Shown: positions 16,815-26,993 of the stretch, one piece after another | Numbering within the stretch: the first letter of the stretch is position 1 | Layout: every line of letters starts with the position of its first letter | Source: a virus | DNA length: 59,354 bases | Strand: one strand, 5' to 3' | Virus record (IMG/VR): IMGVR_UViG_3300020021_000011 | Coordinates: 1-59,354 of that record | Notes under the pieces: generated by a model | What the model was told of the DNA's origin: nothing | Databases searched by the model: none | Seen by the model: the letters and a program-made list of their open reading frames with translations, nothing else | Translations under genes and position numbers: made by a program

Positions 16815-18590
16815 TTAAAGCCCAAATTGTTTAAATGCATCATTTAATGCTGGGTTATCGTTAGAAGTATTAGCTGCTTTCTGCGCAGGTGTGCCACTAG
16901 AGTTACTAGAATATACAATAGTCTTGAGACTATCTGGCCTTGGCTGTTGAGTTATAGGATCTATAGTACTTGTACCATCAGGAGATGACTTAGCTTGCCC
17001 CGTTCTTTCTAACTGCCAGTTCTCAAATGATTTAGCCATTGGGTTAAGCATAGACTTAGGATCAGATGGATTATAGTTCTTATAATCAATTATAGGATTA
17101 GCCTGTTGATATTTATCTATTACTTCATCTGCGCCTCTAAATACACCATTAACTTTAGCATATTGCTCATATCCATTAGCCATTTCTAGCTGACGGGCAT
17201 TAACCGCTTTCATAAAGTTAATAATATTCTCTCTACCCTGTGGTGTTTGACCAGAATTAGTAATCATATTCTTAAAAGTATTAAACTCTTGATTAGTAAC
17301 TCGTCCTTTAGTATTACTAAACATATTACGCTGCATCGAAGCTTCAAAGTGAGACATTACATCATTAGATGAAGATATTTCTGTAGGTTCACCTGTAATA
17401 GTAGACACAAGTTTTGACATAGCCGACTTTTCTTTAGCCCCAGTACCCCCGTTAATAAAGGCATTAATAGATTCTTCTGAATTAAGAGCCATTAAATCAT
17501 TAGCAGCTTGTGTTCTAGGAGCATTTATAAGTAGTGACTGTCCTGACTTAGGATTGGCTGGGTCAAGATCCTGATTACGTCTATTCTGTTCATTATCAAG
17601 TTGATTCTTATCACCTGCTACAGCTCTAATATTAACCATTGGGTTACGTAACTGTAATGGATCAGGAGAGAACTTACTATCATTAATAGGAGCTACAGAA
17701 GTACCATCAGCAAGTTTACCATTTAATAAATTATATGCCTGAGCATTCTTATTAGTTTTAAGGAAATCTTCTGCTCCTTTATAATCTTTATCATCTATAA
17801 GTTGTGTATAGGTCTGCCTATCTTGCGGACTTGTACCAAGTGCTTGTAATGAACTATTAGCATTCTGTATAGACTGTTTCTGACTATCATTTAACTGAAT
17901 ACCATTAGCTGCTAAAATCTTATCTTCTACAGGAGCAGGTTGATTACCTATAACTTTATTTACTGAACTATTATTAATAGCCTGATTAGTTACAGAGGGA
18001 TGATCAGGTGATTGAGCGCCTTGTCCCATTGGCTGTGGCGTAGATGCAGTTTGTATTGGTGGCTGTGGCTGCGGAACTACTGCCTGATTATCTGCCATGC
18101 CATTAGGTAAAGTATTATTAGCTGCTGGGGCATTACCAGATGGTCTAGTACCTTGAACTGGAGCACCTGTCTGCTGTTGTGCTGGCATACCTTGACTATT
18201 ACCAGTAGCAGCATCAGTAGGAGCAGAAAGATTAGGCATCTGAGGAGAATTACTCATAGCTCCGTTAACCTGTGAGGCTATCTGATTTGGCTGCTGACTA
18301 GTAGCCCCTTGTATATCCCCAAACAAAGCTCTATCTCTAGCCTGTTGTGCAGCTTGTGCGTCTGCATTCTTACTGGCTGTATCCTGACGTCTATTAGCTT
18401 CAGCATGATCAGCTACTGCCATCTCACCAGTAGTACGTAATGAATTATTAAGAACCATATTTCTATATTCCTCATCTTTCTTCATCTGTTCTATCTTTAT
18501 CTGTTGTGCAAACTTAGCCTGTTGTTCATTATCTGATACAACTTGATTAGCTAATCCACCAAAGAAACTACTTGCCCAATTACTAGCCAT
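16815..18590 (-). CDS. Internal virion protein candidate, 591 aa, Gln/Asn/Pro-rich
   Basis: The helical N-terminal third includes an Ala/Gln-rich segment (ADHAEANRRQDTASKNADAQ). A low-complexity Gln/Pro/Asn linker spans about residues 110-215, then a mostly helical C-terminal half. It ends two bases before the 1001-aa gene and is very probably part of the same complex. Confidence 0.55.
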   Translation of the reverse strand: MASNWASSFFGGLANQVVSDNEQQAKFAQQIKIEQMKKDEEYRNMVLNNSLRTTGEMAVADHAEANRRQDTASKNADAQAAQQARDRALFGDIQGATSQQPNQIASQVNGAMSNSPQMPNLSAPTDAATGNSQGMPAQQQTGAPVQGTRPSGNAPAANNTLPNGMADNQAVVPQPQPPIQTASTPQPMGQGAQSPDHPSVTNQAINNSSVNKVIGNQPAPVEDKILAANGIQLNDSQKQSIQNANSSLQALGTSPQDRQTYTQLIDDKDYKGAEDFLKTNKNAQAYNLLNGKLADGTSVAPINDSKFSPDPLQLRNPMVNIRAVAGDKNQLDNEQNRRNQDLDPANPKSGQSLLINAPRTQAANDLMALNSEESINAFINGGTGAKEKSAMSKLVSTITGEPTEISSSNDVMSHFEASMQRNMFSNTKGRVTNQEFNTFKNMITNSGQTPQGRENIINFMKAVNARQLEMANGYEQYAKVNGVFRGADEVIDKYQQANPIIDYKNYNPSDPKSMLNPMAKSFENWQLERTGQAKSSPDGTSTIDPITQQPRPDSLKTIVYSSNSSGTPAQKAANTSNDNPALNDAFKQFGL

Positions 18591-18594
18591 TATA

Positions 18595-19062
18595 TTATGC
18601 TCCTGCCATTATGCCAGATTTAATAGGGGAACTATTATCTACTGTTGGACTTAAATTAATAGGTGATTCATCATACATCTGATCTTTATTAGCAGCCATA
18701 AAGTTAGCAAAGTCCATATCAGGGTTCTTAATCTTCATATTCTTAACGCCTTTTAATACACCAATAGCTACAATCTGTTTAACTAAGATCTTACCAACTA
18801 ATAGAGCACAGTTAATTTGTATAATTCCATGTATAATAGCTGTAAATAGTATAGTACGCGCAATATACTCTGCTGGCACACCTTTACGAAGCATAACAAC
18901 TAGCTTAACTATATGTTTATCATCACTATGTAGTTTATCCCAGAAATACTCAGCAGCTTGTTTAGGATCTGTAAGTAACGGTGGTTTCTCCATAGGTAGC
19001 GAACCCGGCGTCATAGTTAATGATTGGCCTGGTACCTTAGCATTTAATCCATTATTAGGCAT
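18595..19062 (-). CDS. Virion-associated protein with membrane segments, 155 aa
   Basis: Polar N-terminus, then a hydrophobic block (residues about 66-110, ARTILFTAIIHGIIQINCAL followed by VGKILVKQIVAIGVL) that can form one or two membrane helices. Located among the internal virion genes, so a role in genome delivery across the host membrane is plausible. Confidence 0.5.
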   Translation of the reverse strand: MPNNGLNAKVPGQSLTMTPGSLPMEKPPLLTDPKQAAEYFWDKLHSDDKHIVKLVVMLRKGVPAEYIARTILFTAIIHGIIQINCALLVGKILVKQIVAIGVLKGVKNMKIKNPDMDFANFMAANKDQMYDESPINLSPTVDNSSPIKSGIMAGA

Positions 19063-19087
19063 ATTTTAGTTCTTTCGTTGAAGATAT

Positions 19088-19471
19088 TTATCTTCCTGTT
19101 TCTGATACACCAGTTTCACGAGCAATCATAGCATATGTTTTTAATCTTTGATTCCATTGATTCTCTAATGCCATAGGATCAGCGCCTTCAGCAGCTTGAA
19201 ATTGATTATGAGAATGCGCAGCAACCTCTGTCTGTACTTTACCTAAAGGATTTAATGTATGCCCTTCTAGCATACTAGAGAATCGTAAACCTTTAACAGC
19301 TTGATTTTCACCAGCAGTAGTCATATTACCATTACCAGTAGCTCCTAAAGCTCCGCCTATAGCTAAAGCATCCTTCCCAACAGTGGCATAAGTACTTAAA
19401 GAATCATTACCACTAAAGAAATCACCTAAGTTATTACTTAAACTTGAGAATATACTACCAAAATCACCCAT
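19088..19471 (-). CDS. Virion protein candidate, 127 aa
   Basis: Gly/Ala/Ser-rich with a hydrophobic N-terminal half and a helical C-terminal half containing several Gln and His. Part of the five-gene internal-virion-like cluster (13807-20736). No recognised family. Confidence 0.5.
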   Translation of the reverse strand: MGDFGSIFSSLSNNLGDFFSGNDSLSTYATVGKDALAIGGALGATGNGNMTTAGENQAVKGLRFSSMLEGHTLNPLGKVQTEVAAHSHNQFQAAEGADPMALENQWNQRLKTYAMIARETGVSETGR

Positions 19472-19482
19472 TTTAATTCCTT

Positions 19483-20736
19483 TTATAATGCTACAGTTGT
19501 GCTTGGTTGCTTAGAGCTAGTACCAGTAAATAAAGTACCTAGTAAACTACCAGCTAAGGCTCCTACAGAAGCTGCGTTACCATTGCCAACTAAGTTAGAT
19601 ACGAAGTTTTCATTATTGGCTGTCATAGCACTATTAGCATCAAATATAGCCTGATTCTGAGACGCAGTAAACTGAAATGCAGCATTATCCCTGAACTCTT
19701 GCCATAGATTATTCATAGCAGTAGAACTTAAATTAAATGCATTCTGTACATTAACCTGATTAGCAGCATTAGTAGCTGCTGTATTAGCTGTATTTACACT
19801 TCTTTGCCATAATACATTAGATTGATCAATAGCAAAAGCATTCTGTGCATTAAATTGTTGTGTATTAAAGGCTAACTGAGAGTTAAAAGTATTAAGAGCC
19901 TGTATCTGTTGTGAGTTAAACTGTTGTGCTTGTTCACCTAATCCTGCCTGTTGAATAGAAGCTGTATTAGAAGCAGTAGCATTAAACTGTGTCATAGCAT
20001 TAACACGATCAACATTCTGAGACTGTATTGTGCTTATAAGATTGGAGTTAAATTCATCAGCCTGCTGTTGATTAGTAGCATTAAATTGAGCAGCAGCATT
20101 AGTAGCAGCCTGATTAGACAATAGTGACTGTTGCATATTCTGTACATTCTGCATTCCAGTCTGTTGCTGATTAGATAGATTCTGCATATCCATCTGAAAG
20201 TATGTAGCAGCATCAGGAGCAGCAATATTAATAGCCTGTTGTTGTATAGCCTGTGCTATAGCTGTAGTACCTATAGTAGACATACCTAATCCACGAGAAG
20301 CACTGGCATTATTAGCAGCAGTTACAGCACCTATAGCCCATGCCGGTACATTACCATTCTGGAATTGACTATACAAAGAACTTAACTGACCTTGTACTGT
20401 ATCAAGAGGATGAACTTGACCTTGAGCAGCAGTTCCTTGAGCAGCCCCTGTCTGAGCAGCATTATATCCAGTAGAATTAACTGTAGCAGCACTATTCTGT
20501 GTAGTAGCATTAGCTTGAGTAGTATTAATAGTAGGAGCAACTACTTGAGGAGCACCAGCAGCTTGATTATTAGATATATTATACTGCCCATTATTAGCTA
20601 GATTGGTACCAGTTTGATTAGCATCCTGTAAAGTAGGAGTAAGAGTAGTATTAGAAGTTAATGTAGGATTATTAACCTGCTGCCCCATATACTGATCTAT
20701 GGGGGTACCTGCTGCACCTGTTGTAGCGTCAACCAT
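19483..20736 (-). CDS. Gln/Asn/Ala-rich virion protein, 417 aa
   Basis: Extreme composition: long runs of Gln, Asn, Ala and Thr, predicting extended coiled coil or fibrous helix (for example LLSNQAATNAAAQFNATNQQ), and a small Gly/Ala hydrophobic stretch near the C-terminus. It follows the fibre and holin candidate and precedes the other internal virion genes, so it is probably an ejection or core protein. Low complexity limits homology inference. Confidence 0.55.
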   Translation of the reverse strand: MVDATTGAAGTPIDQYMGQQVNNPTLTSNTTLTPTLQDANQTGTNLANNGQYNISNNQAAGAPQVVAPTINTTQANATTQNSAATVNSTGYNAAQTGAAQGTAAQGQVHPLDTVQGQLSSLYSQFQNGNVPAWAIGAVTAANNASASRGLGMSTIGTTAIAQAIQQQAINIAAPDAATYFQMDMQNLSNQQQTGMQNVQNMQQSLLSNQAATNAAAQFNATNQQQADEFNSNLISTIQSQNVDRVNAMTQFNATASNTASIQQAGLGEQAQQFNSQQIQALNTFNSQLAFNTQQFNAQNAFAIDQSNVLWQRSVNTANTAATNAANQVNVQNAFNLSSTAMNNLWQEFRDNAAFQFTASQNQAIFDANSAMTANNENFVSNLVGNGNAASVGALAGSLLGTLFTGTSSKQPSTTVAL

Positions 20737-20742
20737 GTTAAC

Positions 20743-20976
20743 CTATCTTGAAAGTAAATCTGTTGCCCATACTATACCTTTATGCCCAATAGCACCTAAA
20801 GTAAGTAATATAAGTCCGAATATCCATTTACCAGCTTTAATAGCACTTGTAAAAGTATTTAATTCTGTTAATATCTGTTTCTGTGTATCTATTAGTTCTT
20901 CCTGAGTATCTAATACTGCTTTCATCTGTTCTTGAAGACGAACTATATCGACTCTATTATCTATTTCTATTCCCAT
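20743..20976 (-). CDS. Holin candidate with coiled coil and one transmembrane segment
   Basis: 77 aa. N-terminal amphipathic coiled coil (RLQEQMKAVLDTQEELIDTQ), then a single membrane helix (WIFGLILLTLGAIG) and short tail, similar to XhlA-type proteins. In T7 the holin gene 17.5 also follows the tail fibre, as here, where the fibre ends at 20979. Most likely holin of the two candidates. Confidence 0.65.
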   Translation of the reverse strand: MGIEIDNRVDIVRLQEQMKAVLDTQEELIDTQKQILTELNTFTSAIKAGKWIFGLILLTLGAIGHKGIVWATDLLSR

Positions 20977-20978
20977 AT

Positions 20979-22871
20979 TTAATTACCTATAGCAATATAA
21001 TAAATACTAGCACTTAATCCACCACCAGCGAAAGTATTACACGCTAATTGAAACCCACTTACAGTAAGTGTATTTACAGCAGCTACACCACCAACAGGAG
21101 AATTACTATTTAATCCTATTACTACTGTATATATAGCTGTTGGAAATGCTGTGCCAAAAGTTACAGAACCAGTACCAGAAGTCGTAGTCCCCGTGCCCCA
21201 TTTGACAATAAGATTGCCAGTTGATGTTGGTATAGTAATAGTACCATTAGTAGTACCGGATTTTACTAATCCAAGATTACCTAAAGTAGTTGCTAAAGAA
21301 GCTAAATCGGATAAATTGTTTGCAGCTTGTAAACTCCCACCAGCAGCCGACTGTACAAAAGCAGTAGTAGCTATCTGAGTAGTATTTGTACCAAGCACGG
21401 CTGTAGGGGCTAATGGTGTTCCTGTAAAAGTAGGAGAAACAGCTAAAACATTAGACCCAGTACCAGTATTAGCAGTGATTGCAGTGCCAGCTATCTTAAA
21501 AGAATTACCTGTACCAGCAGTGTCAAAGGTTTTATTAGTAAATGTATCAGTAGTTGCTTTGCCTACAAGAGTATCAGTAGAGGTGGGTAATGTTAAAGTA
21601 CCAGTGTTTATTATAGCAGAAATTACTGGATTTGTCAAGGTTTTATTTGTTAAAGTATCAGTAGTTGCTCTACCAACATAAGTATCTGTACCTTGAAATG
21701 TAATAGTAGTAGCATCAGTACCAGCTAAAGTTAATGAATTATTTATAATAGCTGTTTTACCATTAGCAATAGTTAAAGTACCAGTAGAACTTGTTATAGT
21801 TAAACCATTTATAGTTTTATTAGTTAAGGCTTGAGTAGTACCAAGTGTAACTACAGTATCTGAACTAGATGGAAATGCAAATGAAGTACTATCAGTTCCT
21901 GTGAATGTAAGACTATTAGATACTGCATGTGTTTTACCATTAGCAATAGTTAAAGTACCAGTAGAACTTGCTATAGTTAAACCATTTATAGTTTTATTAG
22001 TCAAAGCTTCTACACCAGCTAATGTAGCTAAAGTACCAGTAGTAGGTAGAGTTAAACTAGTAGTTCCTGTAGCAGTTAAAGTAACACCAAATCCTCCAGC
22101 TATCGTTAAACTACCATTAACATTAATGTTTGTATTAGTAATATATATATTACCAGCACCATCAGTAAATATAACAGCGTAGTTACCTTTAGGAATAGTT
22201 AAACTAGCCCCTACAGTCCCGGCATTAATACTATCAGCAGCGTTAGGAGTAATAGTTAATGCTCCACCTTGCGCAAAAACTGATATATACCATAATGTAG
22301 TTAGATTAGTCGATTGGTCTATAGTATATGTAACAGCAGAACTGTTTACAAGTCGATACCCATATTGTCCTAATCCTATAGATTGACTAGTTCCAAATGT
22401 TTCTTCATACCCTGCTAAAGCTATATTAAGAGCAAGCCAGAATGATCCAGATGCAAAATACTGACATATAAGTGGGTAGCCTTCACCTACATCACCTAAT
22501 ACTACAGGAATATTACCAGTTAATGAAGCTTTTAGCAGTGGATTCGCTGGGCCGCCGTTAACTGATAATGTAACAGCATTAGTGTTAGTGCCAACTGGGG
22601 TAAATGTCAATAATTCACCATTACTCAGTGTAAAGTTAGTAGGTGATGTGCTAGTAACGGCAACTGCATTAACAGTACCACCAACAGTGGTAGCTATATA
22701 GATAACAGATGGTATAAGTCCACCCCCACCTACAGTACCATCGTGTATATGACCTACCGTAGAATCAAAAGCACTAGCTAAAGCATTAAATTCTGCATTT
22801 AAATCAGCTGCTGCAATTACATGTCCAGTTACTATATTACCACTAGCCTGACGAACGTAGCCCGAAGTCAT
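20979..22871 (-). CDS. Tail fibre with repeated shaft and gp53-like C-terminal domain
   Basis: 630 aa. The N-terminal region (S-G-x6-G-x-V-I-A-A-A-D-L-N-A-E-F-N) is typical of fibre attachment modules. The middle is made of repeated shaft units with the motif L-T-N-K-T-(I/L)-x-G-L-T-I. The C-terminus has W-G-T-G-T-T-T-S-G-T-G-S-V-T-F, then F-P-x-A, typical of the gp53-like receptor-binding domain. Probable host-recognition protein. Near-identical DNA repeats lie within the gene. Confidence 0.85.
   Translation of the reverse strand: MTSGYVRQASGNIVTGHVIAAADLNAEFNALASAFDSTVGHIHDGTVGGGGLIPSVIYIATTVGGTVNAVAVTSTSPTNFTLSNGELLTFTPVGTNTNAVTLSVNGGPANPLLKASLTGNIPVVLGDVGEGYPLICQYFASGSFWLALNIALAGYEETFGTSQSIGLGQYGYRLVNSSAVTYTIDQSTNLTTLWYISVFAQGGALTITPNAADSINAGTVGASLTIPKGNYAVIFTDGAGNIYITNTNINVNGSLTIAGGFGVTLTATGTTSLTLPTTGTLATLAGVEALTNKTINGLTIASSTGTLTIANGKTHAVSNSLTFTGTDSTSFAFPSSSDTVVTLGTTQALTNKTINGLTITSSTGTLTIANGKTAIINNSLTLAGTDATTITFQGTDTYVGRATTDTLTNKTLTNPVISAIINTGTLTLPTSTDTLVGKATTDTFTNKTFDTAGTGNSFKIAGTAITANTGTGSNVLAVSPTFTGTPLAPTAVLGTNTTQIATTAFVQSAAGGSLQAANNLSDLASLATTLGNLGLVKSGTTNGTITIPTSTGNLIVKWGTGTTTSGTGSVTFGTAFPTAIYTVVIGLNSNSPVGGVAAVNTLTVSGFQLACNTFAGGGLSASIYYIAIGN
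21753..22007. repeat. Direct repeat inside the tail fibre gene
   Basis: Bases 21753-21830 recur at 21930-22007 with only a few mismatches, a period of 177 bases. A second, more diverged pair lies at about 21527 and 21639. They encode the repeated shaft units and could recombine to alter fibre length. Confidence 0.75.
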
Positions 22872-22904
22872 TGTATATCCTCAATCTTTTCTATATTATA
22901 TGTA

Positions 22905-24455
22905 TTATCTTCTACCATGTTCACCGAATTCAATAGTGTATGAGTCTATTCGATGGGGTGGATTATTATCTGTTCCACTAAATTGAAATGCTATTAAGAA
23001 TCCAGAACCTACGATAGCTAATTTAAGTACTGGTAATGATATACCACCATATATTGCTGTATCATATACAGCTGTACCATATAATGCTCCTGCACTCATA
23101 GTGGTAAGAGTTAAAGATGGTGGTTGTAAGGAATTCTGTATCTGTGTATCTGGCTGTACATTAAGAATAACATTAAGTGCGCCTTGTATCTGTGTATATA
23201 CAGTTAATTTCTGTACTACTTTCCTAAGTGTAGAATCACTAAATGTTAAATCAGGAGATCTATACATATATGAAACAGCTGCACCATCAAAGTCATTACC
23301 ATTCTCAAGTCTATATACAAATCCATTAGTAGGATCACCAATAACTACAACTTCTTGGTTATTAATATATTGAGAATGCGCACAATATGGTTGTATACCT
23401 AATAATGTACCCCATTCATATTTAACATTAATAGGGTCATCTATACGTTTACCTACTACCCCAAATGTACTAACTTTAGGTACAGAACTATCGTAGACCC
23501 AACATCTGAATTGATTCTTTTGAGCAATATGTACACCACTATATGAATCTACACTTCTACCAGTAGTAAAATCATTAGCTAGGAGTAGTGGTTGAATATT
23601 CTTAGATAAAAGACCTAATTGTAAATCGCCTATTCTATAAGTAGCTGCTAAACTTCTGAATCCATCAGGAGCTAAGTATATTAAATCCCCTCCAACTTCT
23701 TGTATAGTATCCTGTCCAAGACAGCCTAAACCAGTAGTAATGGTATTAATCTGATAAGCTGGAGTAGTACCAGTTAGAACTATTTCATATATACTATTAG
23801 TACAGAACACATATAAAGTCTCTCTAAAAGTACGAATACCAGTTATGATATCACCGAAGTTAAATTCTATAGCTCCATCAGCACCATTAAAGTCTGTGTC
23901 CGTTACAGGAGCAGATAAAGATAACTTATTACCATTGCCATATCCTGCTAAAGCTATGGATTCATTAAAATAAGCAGCAAACTTAGGGTTAGATGGGGCG
24001 CCAGTACCATTAATTAGAGTATAAGTAGTACCGTCCCATTTAGCAGCATAATAAATACCATCTGTAATAATTATAGCTGTTGTAGCCATAACATAGGGTA
24101 ATATTCTAGCTTTTATACTAGTTCCCCCACGTGTAGAAGTATTTATTTTAGTCCAGCCGCTACCACTGGAGAAATAGATGTCATTACTTGTAGTAACAGT
24201 AGAATGACGAACGCCAAATACTCCACCGAGAGCAGCCCCAACGCCGAGTACAGGTGCATTAGTAGTCCCAGGTACAACTGTCGAATCCCACTTACTATAT
24301 CCTTGTATCCTTGCATATCCCCCCGCTATTGATGGTTCATAATTCTGTAATATAGTAGCTGCCCCAGGTTCATTGGTACCTAAAGTAAGTTTATCTACTG
24401 ATAAATCTAATCCACCTTTACATACTATAGGAAGTGACGCCCACCTGTCAGCCAT
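22905..24455 (-). CDS. Tail nozzle-like beta-propeller protein
   Basis: 516 aa. Repeated beta-strand blades with T-D-G-I-Y-Y, A-Y-F-N-E-S and L-Y-V-F-C-T-N-S-I-Y-E-I segments resemble the beta-propeller of podovirus nozzle or stabilisation proteins (the T7 gp12 role, which is longer). It directly follows the adaptor gene in the operon, the same order as in T7-like phages. Forms the distal tail tube; exact homology is unproven. Confidence 0.65.
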   Translation of the reverse strand: MADRWASLPIVCKGGLDLSVDKLTLGTNEPGAATILQNYEPSIAGGYARIQGYSKWDSTVVPGTTNAPVLGVGAALGGVFGVRHSTVTTSNDIYFSSGSGWTKINTSTRGGTSIKARILPYVMATTAIIITDGIYYAAKWDGTTYTLINGTGAPSNPKFAAYFNESIALAGYGNGNKLSLSAPVTDTDFNGADGAIEFNFGDIITGIRTFRETLYVFCTNSIYEIVLTGTTPAYQINTITTGLGCLGQDTIQEVGGDLIYLAPDGFRSLAATYRIGDLQLGLLSKNIQPLLLANDFTTGRSVDSYSGVHIAQKNQFRCWVYDSSVPKVSTFGVVGKRIDDPINVKYEWGTLLGIQPYCAHSQYINNQEVVVIGDPTNGFVYRLENGNDFDGAAVSYMYRSPDLTFSDSTLRKVVQKLTVYTQIQGALNVILNVQPDTQIQNSLQPPSLTLTTMSAGALYGTAVYDTAIYGGISLPVLKLAIVGSGFLIAFQFSGTDNNPPHRIDSYTIEFGEHGRR

Positions 24456-24500
24456 TATTCAACTTTCTCACTTGTAATTCTATATATATGCGCTAGATTC

Positions 24501-25454
24501 TTATTCAAAGCGCATGTACTCTGTTTGTGGAATTAATATTCTACGCATTTTATTAACATTCTTAGTATATCTATCTAACACAGAAGCAGCTTCTTCTACA
24601 TTATCACGAAACATATATGCATAATGTAATGCTTTATCTATAATAACCTGTTCAAATTGTACAGGAATAGTAGGTATATCTGTATATAATACTAAAGGGG
24701 CGGGTAAAGTAAATCCATAATAGTTTATAGTATATACTCTATCTGGAACTGGTGTAAGTATAATACTATTATCAGGCATTCTTACAACAGCAGCCGGTTG
24801 ATTAAAACTTGATGGAACTGCTTGTGGGGCTTTACCATTAATATCGTTTATTAATCCATTATCTTTATAAGTATTATAGTTAATAAGATTAATATTATTA
24901 GCTGGATATGCTGGCTGAACGGTAGGAGAAGTACCTAAAGAAGGAGTAGGAGCAGAAAAGGGAACTTCAAAAGTGAAGGAAGTAATAGTTGGAGTTGAGG
25001 CAACAGTCCATCCAGTAACAGCCCCAGCCCCTAAAGAGGCATTATAATATAGATTAGATCCAATAGAATCATTAATATTATATAGAGAGGCCGGATCACC
25101 AACTATTAATTGATGAGGTACAGATGTAATAACAGTAATTACTGTGCCTATTTTAGTAATAGAACTTATAGGGAGATATGGTTTAGGGATATAAAATGAA
25201 TCCCAGTTTATTGAGAAGTATGTAGATGGAAGAGTATAAGTCTGTTGACTTACTACTGTAGTAAATGTGTTTATCTGATAAGCAAAAGGCCAGTTAGTGT
25301 CCTCCTCTGTATAAATATCTAATATAGCTTGATTTACATAATTCTGTGCTTCAGCATAAAACCCATAAGCACTACTAAATGAAGTAGAAGTTAACTGAGT
25401 TTCATTAAACGGGCCAAGAACTTTATTAGTTAAATCAAGATAATTAGAAGTCAT
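24501..25454 (-). CDS. Head-tail adaptor (gp11-like)
   Basis: 317 aa. N-terminal helices, a beta-rich middle and two long C-terminal helices (F-E-Q-V-I-I-D-K-A-L-H-Y-A-Y-M-F-R-D, then A-A-S-V-L-D-R-Y) fit podovirus adaptor proteins that dock on the portal ring. The gene lies between the capsid genes and the nozzle candidate, as expected. Confidence 0.7.
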   Translation of the reverse strand: MTSNYLDLTNKVLGPFNETQLTSTSFSSAYGFYAEAQNYVNQAILDIYTEEDTNWPFAYQINTFTTVVSQQTYTLPSTYFSINWDSFYIPKPYLPISSITKIGTVITVITSVPHQLIVGDPASLYNINDSIGSNLYYNASLGAGAVTGWTVASTPTITSFTFEVPFSAPTPSLGTSPTVQPAYPANNINLINYNTYKDNGLINDINGKAPQAVPSSFNQPAAVVRMPDNSIILTPVPDRVYTINYYGFTLPAPLVLYTDIPTIPVQFEQVIIDKALHYAYMFRDNVEEAASVLDRYTKNVNKMRRILIPQTEYMRFE

Positions 25455-25520
25455 GTTTTATCCTATATTAAGAAATTAGTGAGTTTTATACTTGCCCACC
25501 ACAAGTTCGTTCACAGGAGA

Positions 25521-26009
25521 TTAAGACTGTGTAGTAGCAATAGGATCTGCACTTGCATCAAGAGTATATACAACAAATCGTATAGCTCCCTGAGTTGCAG
25601 TAGTATAAGTACCAGTGAGAGTAATCAACAGATTGTCAGCAGTTGAATAGAACCTAAGTGGATTAGTAGTCAAAGCCTGAGTAATTACAGAACCAGCAGT
25701 ATACGGAGTTGTATAAGCAGTAGTGTAACGGTTAGTTGAGCCTGCATCACCAATAACTAGACTGGTAGTACTAGTATCAAGAGTAGTAGTAATTACTGCC
25801 TGAAGACCTAGCAAGACAGTGCCTGCTGGGAAGTTCTGAATAGCAATAGCGTCACCAGTCGTAATAGCCTGAGCTGCTACGTTATTAGTCCCGTTAATGA
25901 TCTTATTAAGATCAATAACAGTCTTAGAGACAGTAATAGGAAGAGGTGAATTACCAACTCCTAATGGGCCTCCTGTACCACCTTTACGGTACTGTAGATA
26001 TGTAGCCAT
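25521..26009 (-). CDS. Capsid-associated beta-rich protein (decoration candidate), 162 aa
   Basis: Thr/Ala/Gly-rich, beta-sandwich-like. It is encoded directly after the major capsid gene. Similar in style to the 146-aa product at 34665-35105 and the 112-aa product at 39107-39445, so the three may be a set of surface proteins. No named family. Confidence 0.55.
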   Translation of the reverse strand: MATYLQYRKGGTGGPLGVGNSPLPITVSKTVIDLNKIINGTNNVAAQAITTGDAIAIQNFPAGTVLLGLQAVITTTLDTSTTSLVIGDAGSTNRYTTAYTTPYTAGSVITQALTTNPLRFYSTADNLLITLTGTYTTATQGAIRFVVYTLDASADPIATTQS

Positions 26010-26027
26010 ATTATGTTATCCTTTCAA

Positions 26028-26951
26028 TTATACGTCAATGATATTAGCGTATGCAAGAGCAAGCGCACTAGGACGAAGAACTTTATCACCGTATACAAAC
26101 AGAGTACGATTAATATCGCCAAAACTGCTTGGACTACGGACAATTTCATTCTTCAAGATAGAGGCTGCTGTAGCAGTTGCCATTGTGTGACCTGCAAGAA
26201 CTACATTATTACCTGATGTAGCATTTATAGGTGTGTTATTAGACTTATACAGACGGAAGCCATGAACACGATATTTAGACCAGAGATTCTCATTAACTAC
26301 AATGGAAGATTCACCAGTACCAATTACCTGTGCTTCAATAAGTTTACTATCTTCACGACGCAAAGCTTCATAGAAACTAGGAGCTGCCACAATAAACCGT
26401 TTACCATCATCAGGTACATTCTGCACATCAAGAAGCGTACAGAGATGTGAAAGAAGATCAAGAGGCGTATAATCATCTGCTCCACCGAAACCTACATTCA
26501 ATTCTACTGAAGTAGTACCCATAGTGTTAGTAGAACTCACACCAGATACCATATCACTTAGAACACCTGAATCATACTTATCACGAATAGCATAAGCAGC
26601 AGCATCTGCTGTAAGATTCATGTAATCAATATGAGACTGACGAACTTCGATATCATCTAGGTAGAACTGACAAGTAAATGCCTGGTTAATAACTAGTGTA
26701 ATATCTTCATCTACAATATCCTGAGACTGGATAATTTGTCCACGAGTATAAGACTGAACAGTCATAAGTGGCTGTTTAATAATACGGACAGTATCGCCCA
26801 TGTTGGAAATTTCGCCCTGGAATTCAGTATTCGTAACTTCATCAACTACGGCTGTTTTTTTGAGGGAAAGCAAAACTCGCTTGGAGTAAATTACCGGAGT
26901 AAATACACCATTAGGAAGATTGCCATACCCTGCTGCACTTGGAAATGCCAT
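26028..26951 (-). CDS. Major capsid protein
   Basis: 307 aa, HK97-fold-like pattern: N-arm (YSKRVLLSLKKTAVVDEVTNTEF), G-D-T-V-R-I, then F-Y-L-D-D-I-E, a helical spine (DYMNLTADAAAYAIRDKYD) and a C-terminal A-domain. It lies between scaffold and adaptor, the canonical place. The DNA here is visibly richer in G and C at third positions than its neighbours, typical of the most expressed virion gene. Confidence 0.92.
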   Translation of the reverse strand: MAFPSAAGYGNLPNGVFTPVIYSKRVLLSLKKTAVVDEVTNTEFQGEISNMGDTVRIIKQPLMTVQSYTRGQIIQSQDIVDEDITLVINQAFTCQFYLDDIEVRQSHIDYMNLTADAAAYAIRDKYDSGVLSDMVSGVSSTNTMGTTSVELNVGFGGADDYTPLDLLSHLCTLLDVQNVPDDGKRFIVAAPSFYEALRREDSKLIEAQVIGTGESSIVVNENLWSKYRVHGFRLYKSNNTPINATSGNNVVLAGHTMATATAASILKNEIVRSPSSFGDINRTLFVYGDKVLRPSALALAYANIIDV

Positions 26952-26993
26952 TAGATAGACTCCTTTGTTATAGGGCTTTTATACCCTGTTAAA

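Noticed and set aside
21151-22182. Plus-strand Val/Pro-rich frames opposite the tail fibre
   Set aside because: They are antisense images of Thr/Asn-rich repeats and lack start signals.
24121-24140. Second parS-like CACGTG site
   Set aside because: Only the central CACGTG matches; the flanks differ and it lies in a coding gene.
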